Shown here one piece after another: positions 45,301 through 53,021 of a stretch of 64,000 nt of DNA; positions within the stretch are counted from its first letter, which is position 1; every line of letters begins with the position of its first letter. Source of the DNA: Deltaproteobacteria bacterium. GTDB taxonomy: Bacteria; Desulfobacterota; Binatia; UBA9968. Under the pieces are notes generated by a model. The model was given only the letters and a program-made list of their open reading frames with translations, searched no databases and was not told where the DNA came from. The position numbers and the translations under genes were made by a program. The DNA is taken from contig VGTH01000018.1 of assembly GCA_016874755.1 (NCBI GenBank), positions 36,666 through 100,665 on the forward strand, written 5' to 3'.

Positions 45301-46512
45301 ATGTCGCCGCCTCCCGCTTACCTAAAAACATTTCTTAGCGCGCAAGCCGAATTGGCGTTCGCTCGGCCCTGGCCGGTGGTCTCTTCGGCGTTGGTGATCG
45401 CAGCGCTCAACGTGTTTCTGTTCGCGTTCGACCGACCGTGGACGGCGTCGGACGGTCTGCGTCATTGGGGCGACTCCGTGTTTAGCGCGATCGGTGTCAC
45501 GCACCAGCCCGATCTTTTGCCGCCGCACCTCTACTCGGGTTCGGTATTGAACATCGGTTTGCTGGTTGGCGGCTTTGTCGCAGCGCTACTCAGCCGTGAG
45601 TTTGGTATTCGGCCCGCGCCGTTTTCTGAGCTTGTCAAAGGCGCGCTCGGCGGCCTCTTGATGGGCATCGGCGCTATGTTTTCGTTTGGCTGCAACATCG
45701 GTGGTTTCTTTAGCGCGCTGTCGGCCCTGTCGCTGAGCGGCGCAGCGATGATGCTGGGGTTGATTGCCGGCGCGTTTGTGGCGACGCGCTATCTGATTCA
45801 TGAGAATCGCCAGATCATCGACGGCGGCGGCCTGCCGTTCATGAGCGCCTGCGACGCGCCGGCGCGGCCCGCGCCCGCGTCCATGGCTTATACGTTCCAG
45901 CCGCGCATGGGTAAGCTACTTATCTTGGTTCTGCTCGCCGTGGTCTATCTCTACCAGCAGCTTGGCCATGGGCGTCTCGCTGGATTTCTCCTGTTCGGTG
46001 CCGCCTTCGGCGTGGTCCTCCAGCGCTCGCGTTTTTGTCTGGTCAACGCGTTCCGCGAGCCGTTCATGAGTGGACGGGGTGAGCACGCACGTGCCGCAGC
46101 GCTGGCGTTGATCTTCAGCATGATTGGCATTGCCATCCTCAAAGCCGCCGATCTGAAAGATGCCACCGATTGGGTGTTCCCATCATTTTGGCTAGGCTCT
46201 GTTGTCGGTGGCACGCTGTTCGGCATCGGCATGGTGTTGGCCGGCGGTTGTGGCGCCGGTGCGATTTGGCGCGTCGGCGAAGGGCATGTGAAGCTTTGGA
46301 TTGCCGTATCGTTTTTCGCTGTGAGCGCGTCGCTCACGCGGCTGTTGCTGGTAGAAACCGGCTGGATACGAGCGCTCGGTGTTTCGGTATTACTGCCGAA
46401 TCTGCTCGGTTGGGTGGGTGCGGTTGTCGCGGTGGTTGCGCTGATGATCCTGTGGTATCTGTTCTCGGGTTGGAATGAACAACGCAAACAGGCGGATGGG
46501 TTGACGCTGTAG
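45301..46512 (+). CDS. YeeE/YedE-family sulfur-compound transporter
   Basis: A 403-residue polytopic membrane protein with the family cysteines in FSFGCNIGGFF near residue 140 and LAGGCGAGAIWRVGEGH near 316, within duplicated halves. Family members import thiosulfate or other sulfur species. Its position just after soxYZ supports delivery of reduced sulfur to, or recovery from, SoxYZ. The gene starts at ATG 45301 and the next gene begins 12 bases after its stop. Confidence 0.88.
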   Translation: MSPPPAYLKTFLSAQAELAFARPWPVVSSALVIAALNVFLFAFDRPWTASDGLRHWGDSVFSAIGVTHQPDLLPPHLYSGSVLNIGLLVGGFVAALLSREFGIRPAPFSELVKGALGGLLMGIGAMFSFGCNIGGFFSALSALSLSGAAMMLGLIAGAFVATRYLIHENRQIIDGGGLPFMSACDAPARPAPASMAYTFQPRMGKLLILVLLAVVYLYQQLGHGRLAGFLLFGAAFGVVLQRSRFCLVNAFREPFMSGRGEHARAAALALIFSMIGIAILKAADLKDATDWVFPSFWLGSVVGGTLFGIGMVLAGGCGAGAIWRVGEGHVKLWIAVSFFAVSASLTRLLLVETGWIRALGVSVLLPNLLGWVGAVVAVVALMILWYLFSGWNEQRKQADGLTL

Positions 46513-46523
46513 TAAGAGGTATC

Positions 46524-47210
46524 ATGACGACTCGCTCAATGGGCAAAGAAATCCAATTTGTCGCCGGCGCCAAGGGCGGCATCGTTTCGGGTTTGTTGCT
46601 AAAACCTGGCGACGCGAAGGCGCTCTTGGTGTTTGCCCACGGTGCCGGCGCCGGGATGCGCCACCGCTTTATGGAAGATACCTCCATCCAGCTAAGTGAG
46701 CGCGGCATCGCGAGCTTCCGTTACCAGTTTCCGTACATGGAAAAGCGCAGCAAACGGCCGGATCCCGAAGCGCTGTTGACGGATACCGTGCGCGCCGCAG
46801 TGATGACGGCAAGAAAGCAAGCGGGCGATTTGCCATTGTTTGCCGGTGGCAAGTCGATGGGTGGGCGCATGACTTCACTGGCGGCCGCCCAGGGGCCGCT
46901 CGATGGCGTGCGCGGCTTGGTCTACTTCGGCTTTCCTTTGCATGCCATGGGCAAACCGTCGGCGGATCGTGGCGGTCACTTGGCGGAAATCCAAATCCCA
47001 ATGCTATTTTTGCAGGGCTCGCGCGATGGTCTGGCGGATTTGAAATTGCTCAAGCCCGTGTGCAAAAAATTGGGCGCCAATGGCGAGCTCTACGTGATCG
47101 AAGGCGGCGATCACTCGTTTCATATGTTAAAAAGTGCCAAGCGCAGCGATGAAGAGGCGCTGTGCGATGTCGCTGAAAAAGCGGCGGCATGGATGATTGA
47201 TCGAATTTAG
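46524..47210 (+). CDS. Alpha/beta hydrolase, dienelactone-hydrolase or KAT8/Tex30-like
   Basis: A 228-residue cytosolic hydrolase with catalytic Ser111 in GGKSMGGRM, Asp168 in GSRDGLAD and His197 in GGDHSFH, plus HGAGAGMRHRFME near residue 39. It lies 12 bases after the YeeE gene and may be co-transcribed. The physiological ester or thioester is unknown. Confidence 0.83.
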   Translation: MTTRSMGKEIQFVAGAKGGIVSGLLLKPGDAKALLVFAHGAGAGMRHRFMEDTSIQLSERGIASFRYQFPYMEKRSKRPDPEALLTDTVRAAVMTARKQAGDLPLFAGGKSMGGRMTSLAAAQGPLDGVRGLVYFGFPLHAMGKPSADRGGHLAEIQIPMLFLQGSRDGLADLKLLKPVCKKLGANGELYVIEGGDHSFHMLKSAKRSDEEALCDVAEKAAAWMIDRI

Positions 47211-47331
47211 TTTCGGGTTCCGGGTTTCGAGTTCCGAGATGATGCCGCGGACACGGTTTTTATGATCGTGCGTTGCCGAAATGGAGGAACGCTCCGAGAA
47301 TCTTGAACCCGAAACTCGAAACTCGAAACCG
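47211..47331. repeat. Two CGAAACTCGAAAC-type repeats in opposite orientation
   Basis: TTTCGGGTTCCGGGTTTCG, AGTTCCGAG at 47211-47238 and TTGAACCCGAAACTCG, AAACTCGAAACC at 47303-47330 face each other around about 65 bases. The same family is seen at 61-91, 3109-3142 and 7691-7726. Confidence 0.65.
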
Positions 47332-47823
47332 ATGGAACACCCCACCGACGAAGAAGAAGCGCTCTCTGCATTGAAGGGCGAAGACCGCGAGCTCGCCGCG
47401 ACAGCCGAGGCGATGCTGTGGAGTATCTGGTGCCGCTCGGGCGATCGCGAAGTCGATCTGATTTTTCGTGTCGGTGTTGACGCGATGCAGGAGCGGCGGC
47501 TCGAAGACGCCGAGCATGCCTTTGGGAAGGTCATCACGATGGCGCCGGAGTTCGCCGAAGGTTGGAACAAGCGCGCGACGGTGCGCTATCTGCGCAAGAA
47601 TTTTTCCGGCTCGATTACCGATTGCCAAGAGACGCTCAAGCGCAATCCTAATCATTTCGGCGCGGCGTCGGGACAGGGGCTTTGCCACTTGTCTTTGAAC
47701 GAGGCCCGCGAAGCCGCCGTTTGTTTTCGCCGGGCACTGGATATTCATCCCCACCTTGAAGGCGCGCGCCACAATCTGGCATTGGCGGAGGAGGAGGGTG
47801 GGGGGAGTGGGTATCTGCACTAG
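47332..47823 (+). CDS. TPR-repeat protein
   Basis: A 163-residue protein with about three tetratricopeptide units (VGVDAMQERRLEDAEHAFGK; WNKRATVRYLRKNFSGSITD; SGQGLCHLSLNEAREAAVCF), a scaffold for protein contacts. ATG 47332 was chosen because the longer frame from 47281 would translate a dispersed repeat (ETRNSKP). There is no signal peptide. Function unknown. Confidence 0.75.
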   Translation: MEHPTDEEEALSALKGEDRELAATAEAMLWSIWCRSGDREVDLIFRVGVDAMQERRLEDAEHAFGKVITMAPEFAEGWNKRATVRYLRKNFSGSITDCQETLKRNPNHFGAASGQGLCHLSLNEAREAAVCFRRALDIHPHLEGARHNLALAEEEGGGSGYLH

Positions 47824-47975
47824 AAGGCCGTTCCAACCGTTCAATCACTACGTTCCGTTCAAGCCGTTCAACCGTCTGACCCCGCACAGCGGCTTTGCAC
47901 GGGTAACGTCGGCCTGCACTTGAACTCTAAACGGCGCTTACTTATAAGTTCTCGATCAACTTTTTCGGAGGATGC

Positions 47976-48533
47976 ATGACTATTCGGGTAGCGGGTATTT
48001 GCGGTAGTTTGCGCGCAGCATCGTTAAACAAAGGTTTGCTGCAGGCGGCGGTGGAGTTGGCGCCGGCGGGGATGGAGATTGCGATTTACACTCGGCTTGG
48101 CGACATCCCGCCTTATAATGACGACGTTTTCACCAAGGGCGATCCGGAAGCGGTCGCCGACATGAAGAGTTTCATCGGCTCGCGCGACGCCATGCTGATT
48201 GTGTCGCCGGAATATAACTACGGCGTGCCGGGGGTGCTGAAAAACGCCATCGACTGGGCCTCTCGCCCGAGCGGCAAATGCGTGCTCAATCGAAAACCCG
48301 CAGCCCTCATGGGCTGCTCGCCTGGTCTTGGCGGCACGATTCGCTGCCAACACGCGCTGCGCCAGACGTTCGTCTTCACAGAGACGCATGTCATGTCGCA
48401 GCCGGAGATCAAGATTCCTTCGGCGGCGGCTCTGTTCGACACGTCGGGTCGTTTGACTGACGAAAATACCCGCCAACATGTCAAGAAGTTTCTTGAAGCC
48501 TTCGCGGTGTGGACCGGCCGCTTTAGGGATTAG
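47976..48533 (+). CDS. NAD(P)H-dependent FMN reductase
   Basis: A 185-residue flavodoxin-fold protein with the phosphate loop CGSLRAASLNKG near residues 9-20 and SPEYNYGVPGVLKNAIDW near 75-92, both diagnostic of this reductase family (azoreductase, chromate or quinone reductase). GGAGG precedes the ATG. Possible roles include supply of reduced FMN or quinone detoxification. The preceding gap (47824-47975) holds a GCCGTTCCAACCG repeat. Confidence 0.88.
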   Translation: MTIRVAGICGSLRAASLNKGLLQAAVELAPAGMEIAIYTRLGDIPPYNDDVFTKGDPEAVADMKSFIGSRDAMLIVSPEYNYGVPGVLKNAIDWASRPSGKCVLNRKPAALMGCSPGLGGTIRCQHALRQTFVFTETHVMSQPEIKIPSAAALFDTSGRLTDENTRQHVKKFLEAFAVWTGRFRD

Positions 48534-48653
48534 TCAGACTCTACGACTATATATTGACAGGGAGCGAGTTGATCGGGTAGTGTTGCCGCCAAACGGGGGG
48601 TCGAAGCTCGATCTTCAAATCTGCACAAGAAAAGAGGGAGGCGCAAAGTTTCT

Positions 48654-50120
48654 ATGTTAAAGAAGTTATTTTTGACGGTCGCTTTGCTTGTATGGGCCGC
48701 TGCCGGTGCGAGGGCGGCCGAAACGCCGTTACAACAGATCGCCGACGTGCTGGACGTGGACAAAACCAGGACCTTTCAGTTCACGGCCAACGGCCGGATG
48801 TATCACGTCGGCCAAAGCACGAGCCACATGGCGGCCTGGCCGCGCTACTACGTAAAAAGCCTGACCCGTGCCTACGATTTCACCGCTGGGGCCATGCGCG
48901 ACCAGATGGTCCGCACCCAGGGCGAAGATCCGCCGAGCGGTGGCGGCGGTCAGCCTCTGGAGGGCGATCAGAATATCGTTTCACTGGTGCGTGACGGTGT
49001 GGCGTGGAATGAAGCCGGGAAAAACATGGTGCCGCGCTTTTGGGAGGTGAACGACCGCGAGCACCAACTGGTTATTTCGCCGCACGGGCTCTTGCGCGCC
49101 GCGTTTGCCAATAATGCCGCGGCGGTGAAGCGCATGATCAACGGGCGCGAAATGACCGTGATCACCTTTACAGACCGCGGTAAGCACCGGGTCACAGCTT
49201 ACGCTAACGATCAAAACGCCATCGAAACGGTGGAGTCTTGGTATGGCAATCCGGTGGCAGGCGATATGAAGGTGGTGACCCACTACGGGCCTTATCGCGA
49301 TTTTGCCGGCGTGAAGTTCCCGACCAAGATCGTTCAGTACCAGGACGGCCACCCGGCATTGGACCTGACCGTCACGGCGGTAAGAGCCAACCCGACACTA
49401 GATGTTCAGGTGCCGGCGGATGTGCGCAGCAACCCGGCCCCGGTCAAGTCCGAGAAAGTCGTCGACGGAGTTTGGCACCTGACCGGCGGCTCGCATCACA
49501 GCGTCTTAATCGAGATGAAGGATTATTTGATTGTCGTCGAGGGACCGCAGAGCGACGAGCGCTCCATGAATCTCATCGCCGAAGTCAAGAAGTTGGTGCC
49601 GGGCAAGGCGATTAAATATCTGGTCAATACGCACCACCACTTCGATCACTCGGGCGGCATCCGCGCTTTTGCCGCAGAAGGCGCTACGATCGTCACCCAC
49701 GAGATCAACCGTCCCTATTTTGAACGAGCGGCCAACAATACCTGGAACCTCGCGCCCGATCGGTTGGCCAAGGCTAAGCGCAAACCAGTTTTTCAGACGA
49801 TGGGCGACAACATGGTGCTGACTGACGGCAGCCGCTCGGTGGAGCTGTATCAGATCGTCGGCAATGGCCATCATGACGGCCTGGTCATGGCGTATTTGCG
49901 AAGGGAAAGGCTGCTCATCGAGGCGGATGCTTATACACCCGGAGCGGTGCCGAAAACGCCCAATCCTTTTTCGGTCAGTCTTGAAGCCAACGTGCGGCGC
50001 CTGAACATTGACGTCGATCGGATTTTGCCGCTGCATGGCAGTATCGTTCCCTACGTCGAGCTGCTGAAGGCCATTGGCAAGGACCCAGCGGCCAAGAAAG
50101 AGGCGGCTAAGAAAGAATAG
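48654..50120 (+). CDS. Secreted metallo-beta-lactamase-fold hydrolase, tandem copy 1
   Basis: A 488-residue protein with a signal peptide (FLTVALLVWAAAGARA). Residues about 25-270 form an uncharacterised beta-rich domain (DFAGVKFPTKIVQYQDGHP); the MBL domain follows from about 280 with zinc ligands NTHHHFDHSGG near 325-335, an inner His in THEIN and the C-terminal LPLHGS. It resembles subgroup B3-like or lipase/hydrolase MBL proteins; the substrate is unknown. The next gene is a close paralogue and a terminator separates them. Confidence 0.83.
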   Translation: MLKKLFLTVALLVWAAAGARAAETPLQQIADVLDVDKTRTFQFTANGRMYHVGQSTSHMAAWPRYYVKSLTRAYDFTAGAMRDQMVRTQGEDPPSGGGGQPLEGDQNIVSLVRDGVAWNEAGKNMVPRFWEVNDREHQLVISPHGLLRAAFANNAAAVKRMINGREMTVITFTDRGKHRVTAYANDQNAIETVESWYGNPVAGDMKVVTHYGPYRDFAGVKFPTKIVQYQDGHPALDLTVTAVRANPTLDVQVPADVRSNPAPVKSEKVVDGVWHLTGGSHHSVLIEMKDYLIVVEGPQSDERSMNLIAEVKKLVPGKAIKYLVNTHHHFDHSGGIRAFAAEGATIVTHEINRPYFERAANNTWNLAPDRLAKAKRKPVFQTMGDNMVLTDGSRSVELYQIVGNGHHDGLVMAYLRRERLLIEADAYTPGAVPKTPNPFSVSLEANVRRLNIDVDRILPLHGSIVPYVELLKAIGKDPAAKKEAAKKE

Positions 50121-50145
50121 GTTGGTCAGCCAAACCTGCAAAGAG

Positions 50146-50183
50146 CGCGAGCCCGGAAATTCTTCCGCGCTCGCGTTTTTTTT
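50146..50183 (+). terminator. Rho-independent terminator after MBL copy 1
   Basis: Stem CGCGAGC / GCTCGCG with an inner CGGAA / TTCCG stem, followed by eight T. The sequence after it, TGTTGCAACTTGCCAG (50183-50198), recurs almost exactly after the next terminator (51771-51786). Confidence 0.8.
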
Positions 50184-50254
50184 GTTGCAACTTGCCAGTC
50201 ACTCACGTATGGAGTCTTTCAATCGATTCCCACCAAAGTAGGAGGTTCGAAGTT

Positions 50255-51706
50255 ATGACTAAAGCCATAGTCGCGCTCCTCATGTTTGCGTTGATAAGTA
50301 CGCGAGTCGAAGCCCAGGAATCCGATCTCCAGCGTGTCGCCGATGCGTTGGATGTCGCGACGATAAAGACCTTTCAGTTCACGGCCAACGGCAAGATGGG
50401 CGCCGTGGGCCAAAGCACGAGTCCAATGGCGCCTTGGCCGCGCCACTATGTGAAGAGCCTGGTGCGTCAATATGATTTCACCCAAGGCGCGATGCGCGAA
50501 GAGTTGTTGCGCACGCAGGGAGAGGCGCCGGCCAGCGGCGGCGGCGGGCAGCCGATAGAAATTGAGGCGCGGACCATCGCTCTGGTTAGCGGCGAGTTCG
50601 CGTGGAACGAGGCTGGCAAAAATACGGTGGCTCAGCCCCATCAAGTGACGAGCCGGGCCCATGAGTTGGCGCTCTCGCCCCATGCCTTGGTGCGTGCCGC
50701 TTTCGCCAACAACGCCTCGGTGACCAAGAGGACGATCGACGGGCGGCAGATGACGGTAATCGCGTTCAACGATCAAGGCAAGCGGCAGATCACCGCCTAT
50801 GCCAACGACCAGAACGCCATCGAGCGGGTCGAGTCGAGCTATGGCCATCCGGTCGTCGGCGACATGAAAGTCGTGACGAACTACGGTCCTTACCGGGATT
50901 TTGCCGGTGTGAAGTTTCCGACCAAGATCGTCCAGTACCAAGATGGTCATCCATCGCTGGATGTTACCGTTACCGCGGTCAGAGCCAATCCGACGGTCAC
51001 CATCGAGGTGCCGGCCAATGTGAGGAACGCAGAAACCGTCGTGAAATCCGAAAAAGCGGCGGATGGCGTGTGGTTTCTCGCCGGCGGCTCGCACAACTCG
51101 GCGTTGATTGAGATGAAAGACTATCTCATCGTGGTCGAAGGGCCGCAGGGGGATCACCGCTCAAAGGCGCTGATCGCCGAGGTGAAAAAGCTCGTGCCCA
51201 ACAAGCCGATTAAATATCTGGTCAACACGCACCATCATTTCGACCATTCCGGCGGTATCCGCGCCTTTGCCGCCGAGGGAGCAACGATCGTGACCCATGA
51301 GATCAACCGGCCGTTCTTCGAGCGGGCGGCGCGCAATAGCTGGTCGCTGGCGCCGGATATCCTGGCCAAGTCGAAGAAGATGCCGGTGTTTCAATCGATG
51401 GGCGACAATATGGTGCTCACCGACGGGGCGCGCTCGGTGGAACTCTATCAGATCGGCGCCAATGCCCACCACGACGGCTTGATCATGGCCTACCTGCGCA
51501 AGGAAAAGATCTTGATCGAAGCCGACGCGTTTTCGCCGCGCGGTATTCCGAAGACGCCCAATCCCTTCTCGGTGAATCTCGAAGCCAATGTGCGCCGGCT
51601 GAATATCGAGGTCGAACGGATTCTGCCGCTGCACGAGCACATCGTGCCGTACGGCGAATTGCTGAAAGCCATCGGCAAAGATCCGGCGGCGGCAAAGAAG
51701 CGATAA
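50255..51706 (+). CDS. Secreted metallo-beta-lactamase-fold hydrolase, tandem copy 2
   Basis: A 483-residue paralogue of the upstream protein. ATG 50255 follows TAGGAGGTTCGAAGTT and begins a signal peptide (KAIVALLMFALISTRVEA). The same domain order and zinc motif NTHHHFDHSGG are present; long identical stretches (for instance DFAGVKFPTKIVQYQDGHP) show a fairly recent duplication. Differences cluster in the N-terminal domain. Substrate unknown. Confidence 0.84.
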   Translation: MTKAIVALLMFALISTRVEAQESDLQRVADALDVATIKTFQFTANGKMGAVGQSTSPMAPWPRHYVKSLVRQYDFTQGAMREELLRTQGEAPASGGGGQPIEIEARTIALVSGEFAWNEAGKNTVAQPHQVTSRAHELALSPHALVRAAFANNASVTKRTIDGRQMTVIAFNDQGKRQITAYANDQNAIERVESSYGHPVVGDMKVVTNYGPYRDFAGVKFPTKIVQYQDGHPSLDVTVTAVRANPTVTIEVPANVRNAETVVKSEKAADGVWFLAGGSHNSALIEMKDYLIVVEGPQGDHRSKALIAEVKKLVPNKPIKYLVNTHHHFDHSGGIRAFAAEGATIVTHEINRPFFERAARNSWSLAPDILAKSKKMPVFQSMGDNMVLTDGARSVELYQIGANAHHDGLIMAYLRKEKILIEADAFSPRGIPKTPNPFSVNLEANVRRLNIEVERILPLHEHIVPYGELLKAIGKDPAAAKKR

Positions 51707-51730
51707 ACGGTTGCCTTGTCCGGTCCCAGG

Positions 51731-51768
51731 GGCGCGAGCGCTGCAAAGACGGCGCTCGCGCCTTTTTT
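51731..51768 (+). terminator. Rho-independent terminator after MBL copy 2
   Basis: GGCGCGAGCGC and GCGCTCGCGCC form a GC-rich stem with a 10-base loop (the loop end is shared), followed by seven T. It is homologous in place and form to the terminator at 50146-50183. Confidence 0.88.
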
Positions 51769-51828
51769 TGTGTTGCAAGTTGCCAGGCTCTCGCGTGGGG
51801 AGTTCTCCCAGCAGATAGGAGGTTTGCA

Positions 51829-52035
51829 ATGAACAAAATCGCCGCAGACCGTTTGAAAATTTTGCGCGACGCCTTTCGTAAAACCATGGGCGATCCGGCG
51901 TTCCTTGCCGACGTCAAAGCAAGGAGGCTGGAGGCCGACCCGGATTCCGGTGAAGAGGCCGAAACGCTTGCCAAAGAATCGGTCAACCTATCCCGCGATG
52001 TGATCGCAAAAATGAAAAAGCTGCTGGAAGAGTGA
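51829..52035 (+). CDS. Small protein derived from the C-terminal end of a Bug-type binding protein
   Basis: A 68-residue product with a strong AGGAGG site 6 bases before its ATG. AADRLKILRDAFRKTMGDP then AFLADVKARRLEADPDSGEE matches the last ~60 residues of the Bug protein at 21990-23018 (PPDRLKLLRDGLMKAMADP, ALLEEAKQKKLDITPVSGEQ). It has no signal peptide and no ligand-binding core. It sits behind a leader (TGTTGCAAGTTGCCAG plus AGGAGGTT) copied from the MBL genes. It may be an expressed microprotein or a remnant captured by a duplicated leader. Confidence 0.6.
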   Translation: MNKIAADRLKILRDAFRKTMGDPAFLADVKARRLEADPDSGEEAETLAKESVNLSRDVIAKMKKLLEE

Positions 52036-52381
52036 CGGCGCAAGTGCCGCGCTTCGCGACTTGTCGTTGGTTCTGCCAAAAAATCCTCTCGCTTATTGTA
52101 GACCTGCTGCCCGTGTCCGTCGTTTCTCCACCACGTGCTCACAATGCTGAGCAAACGCGTGCACTGCGTTGACGGGCTCGCGTTGTCTGTTTGACACACT
52201 TTTTTCTTTCTTATTCCTGATTCCTGCGGGTGCACATTGCGCGCGTCGTGGATCGAAGCTGGCATGTCTTTTGGGTACGCCAATGCTTAAGAGTGCGCTG
52301 ATTTGTGCCGAACTACTACATACAGAGAAATTACTCTGTGTCGATGGCGACAGAAGCGCTAATAAACGGAAGGTAGTTACC
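52036..52381. other. Spacer before the PilZ gene, no gene seen
   Basis: About 346 bases. No dispersed repeat of the families in this window was recognised. TTGACA at 52191-52196 could be a -35 element, but no convincing -10 box lies at the right distance. The end carries GGAAGG before ATG 52382. Confidence 0.35.
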
Positions 52382-52945
52382 ATGACGACGTTAATCTGCC
52401 CCAAATGCGACCGGGAATTCGTCAAGCGGGTGAGCCGGCAAGGGTTGAAAGAAAAGATCCTGGGTTTCTTCTACGTTTATCCGTTTCGCTGTCAGTTGTG
52501 CGGCTTTCGCTTCCGCTTTCTGCAGTGGGGCGTGGTTTACATGCGTGTCTACGAAGACCGGCGTGAGTTCGAGCGTTTGGCGATCAACATTCCGGTCTCT
52601 GTGATTGGAAAGAACATGTTTTGTGAGGGCCTCTTGTCCGACATTTCAGTGGGCGGTTGTACTCTCAAACTGGATGAGACGTTTGGCGAAGGCGATCTTT
52701 GCCGCATCAATATTAATTTGCCGCACGAAGTGCAGCCACTCAAAGTCGCTGCCGCGGTCGTGCGTACCGTGCGCGGCAATGAGCTCGGCGTCGAGTTTCT
52801 CAAGTTTCACGACAACGAACGTGAACGGCTGCAGTTGTTTATTCGCAGCCTGCTGATCGGTCGGCGTCTGCCGACCGACGCACCGCATGCGGCGATTCCC
52901 GCCGCGCTGCCCGGTGTTGCGGGCGACAGTCACGCCGCGCTTTAG
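52382..52945 (+). CDS. Zinc-ribbon PilZ-domain protein
   Basis: A 187-residue cytosolic protein. The N-terminus has a four-cysteine zinc-ribbon pattern (CPKC at 6-9, CQLC at 37-40) and the rest a PilZ domain with RREFERL near 60-66 and DISVGGCTLKL near 90, the RxxxR and [DN]xSxxG motifs that bind cyclic di-GMP. It may relay c-di-GMP levels to a partner bound by the ribbon. It is convergent with DUF2330 and separated by a terminator. Confidence 0.82.
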   Translation: MTTLICPKCDREFVKRVSRQGLKEKILGFFYVYPFRCQLCGFRFRFLQWGVVYMRVYEDRREFERLAINIPVSVIGKNMFCEGLLSDISVGGCTLKLDETFGEGDLCRININLPHEVQPLKVAAAVVRTVRGNELGVEFLKFHDNERERLQLFIRSLLIGRRLPTDAPHAAIPAALPGVAGDSHAAL

Positions 52946-52970
52946 TCGCTGCACTCAATTCTTTGTTCAA

Positions 52971-53004
52971 GAAAGCGGCGCTCCTTGGAGCGCCGCTTTC
53001 TTTT
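52971..53004. terminator. Bidirectional terminator between PilZ and DUF2330 genes
   Basis: GAAAGCGGCGCTCC and GGAGCGCCGCTTTC form a perfect 14-bp stem around TT, followed by TTTTAT on the plus strand and flanked by GAA..TTC on the minus strand. It serves both convergent genes. Confidence 0.85.
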
Positions 53005-53021
53005 ATGGCGGGCAATGGGGG

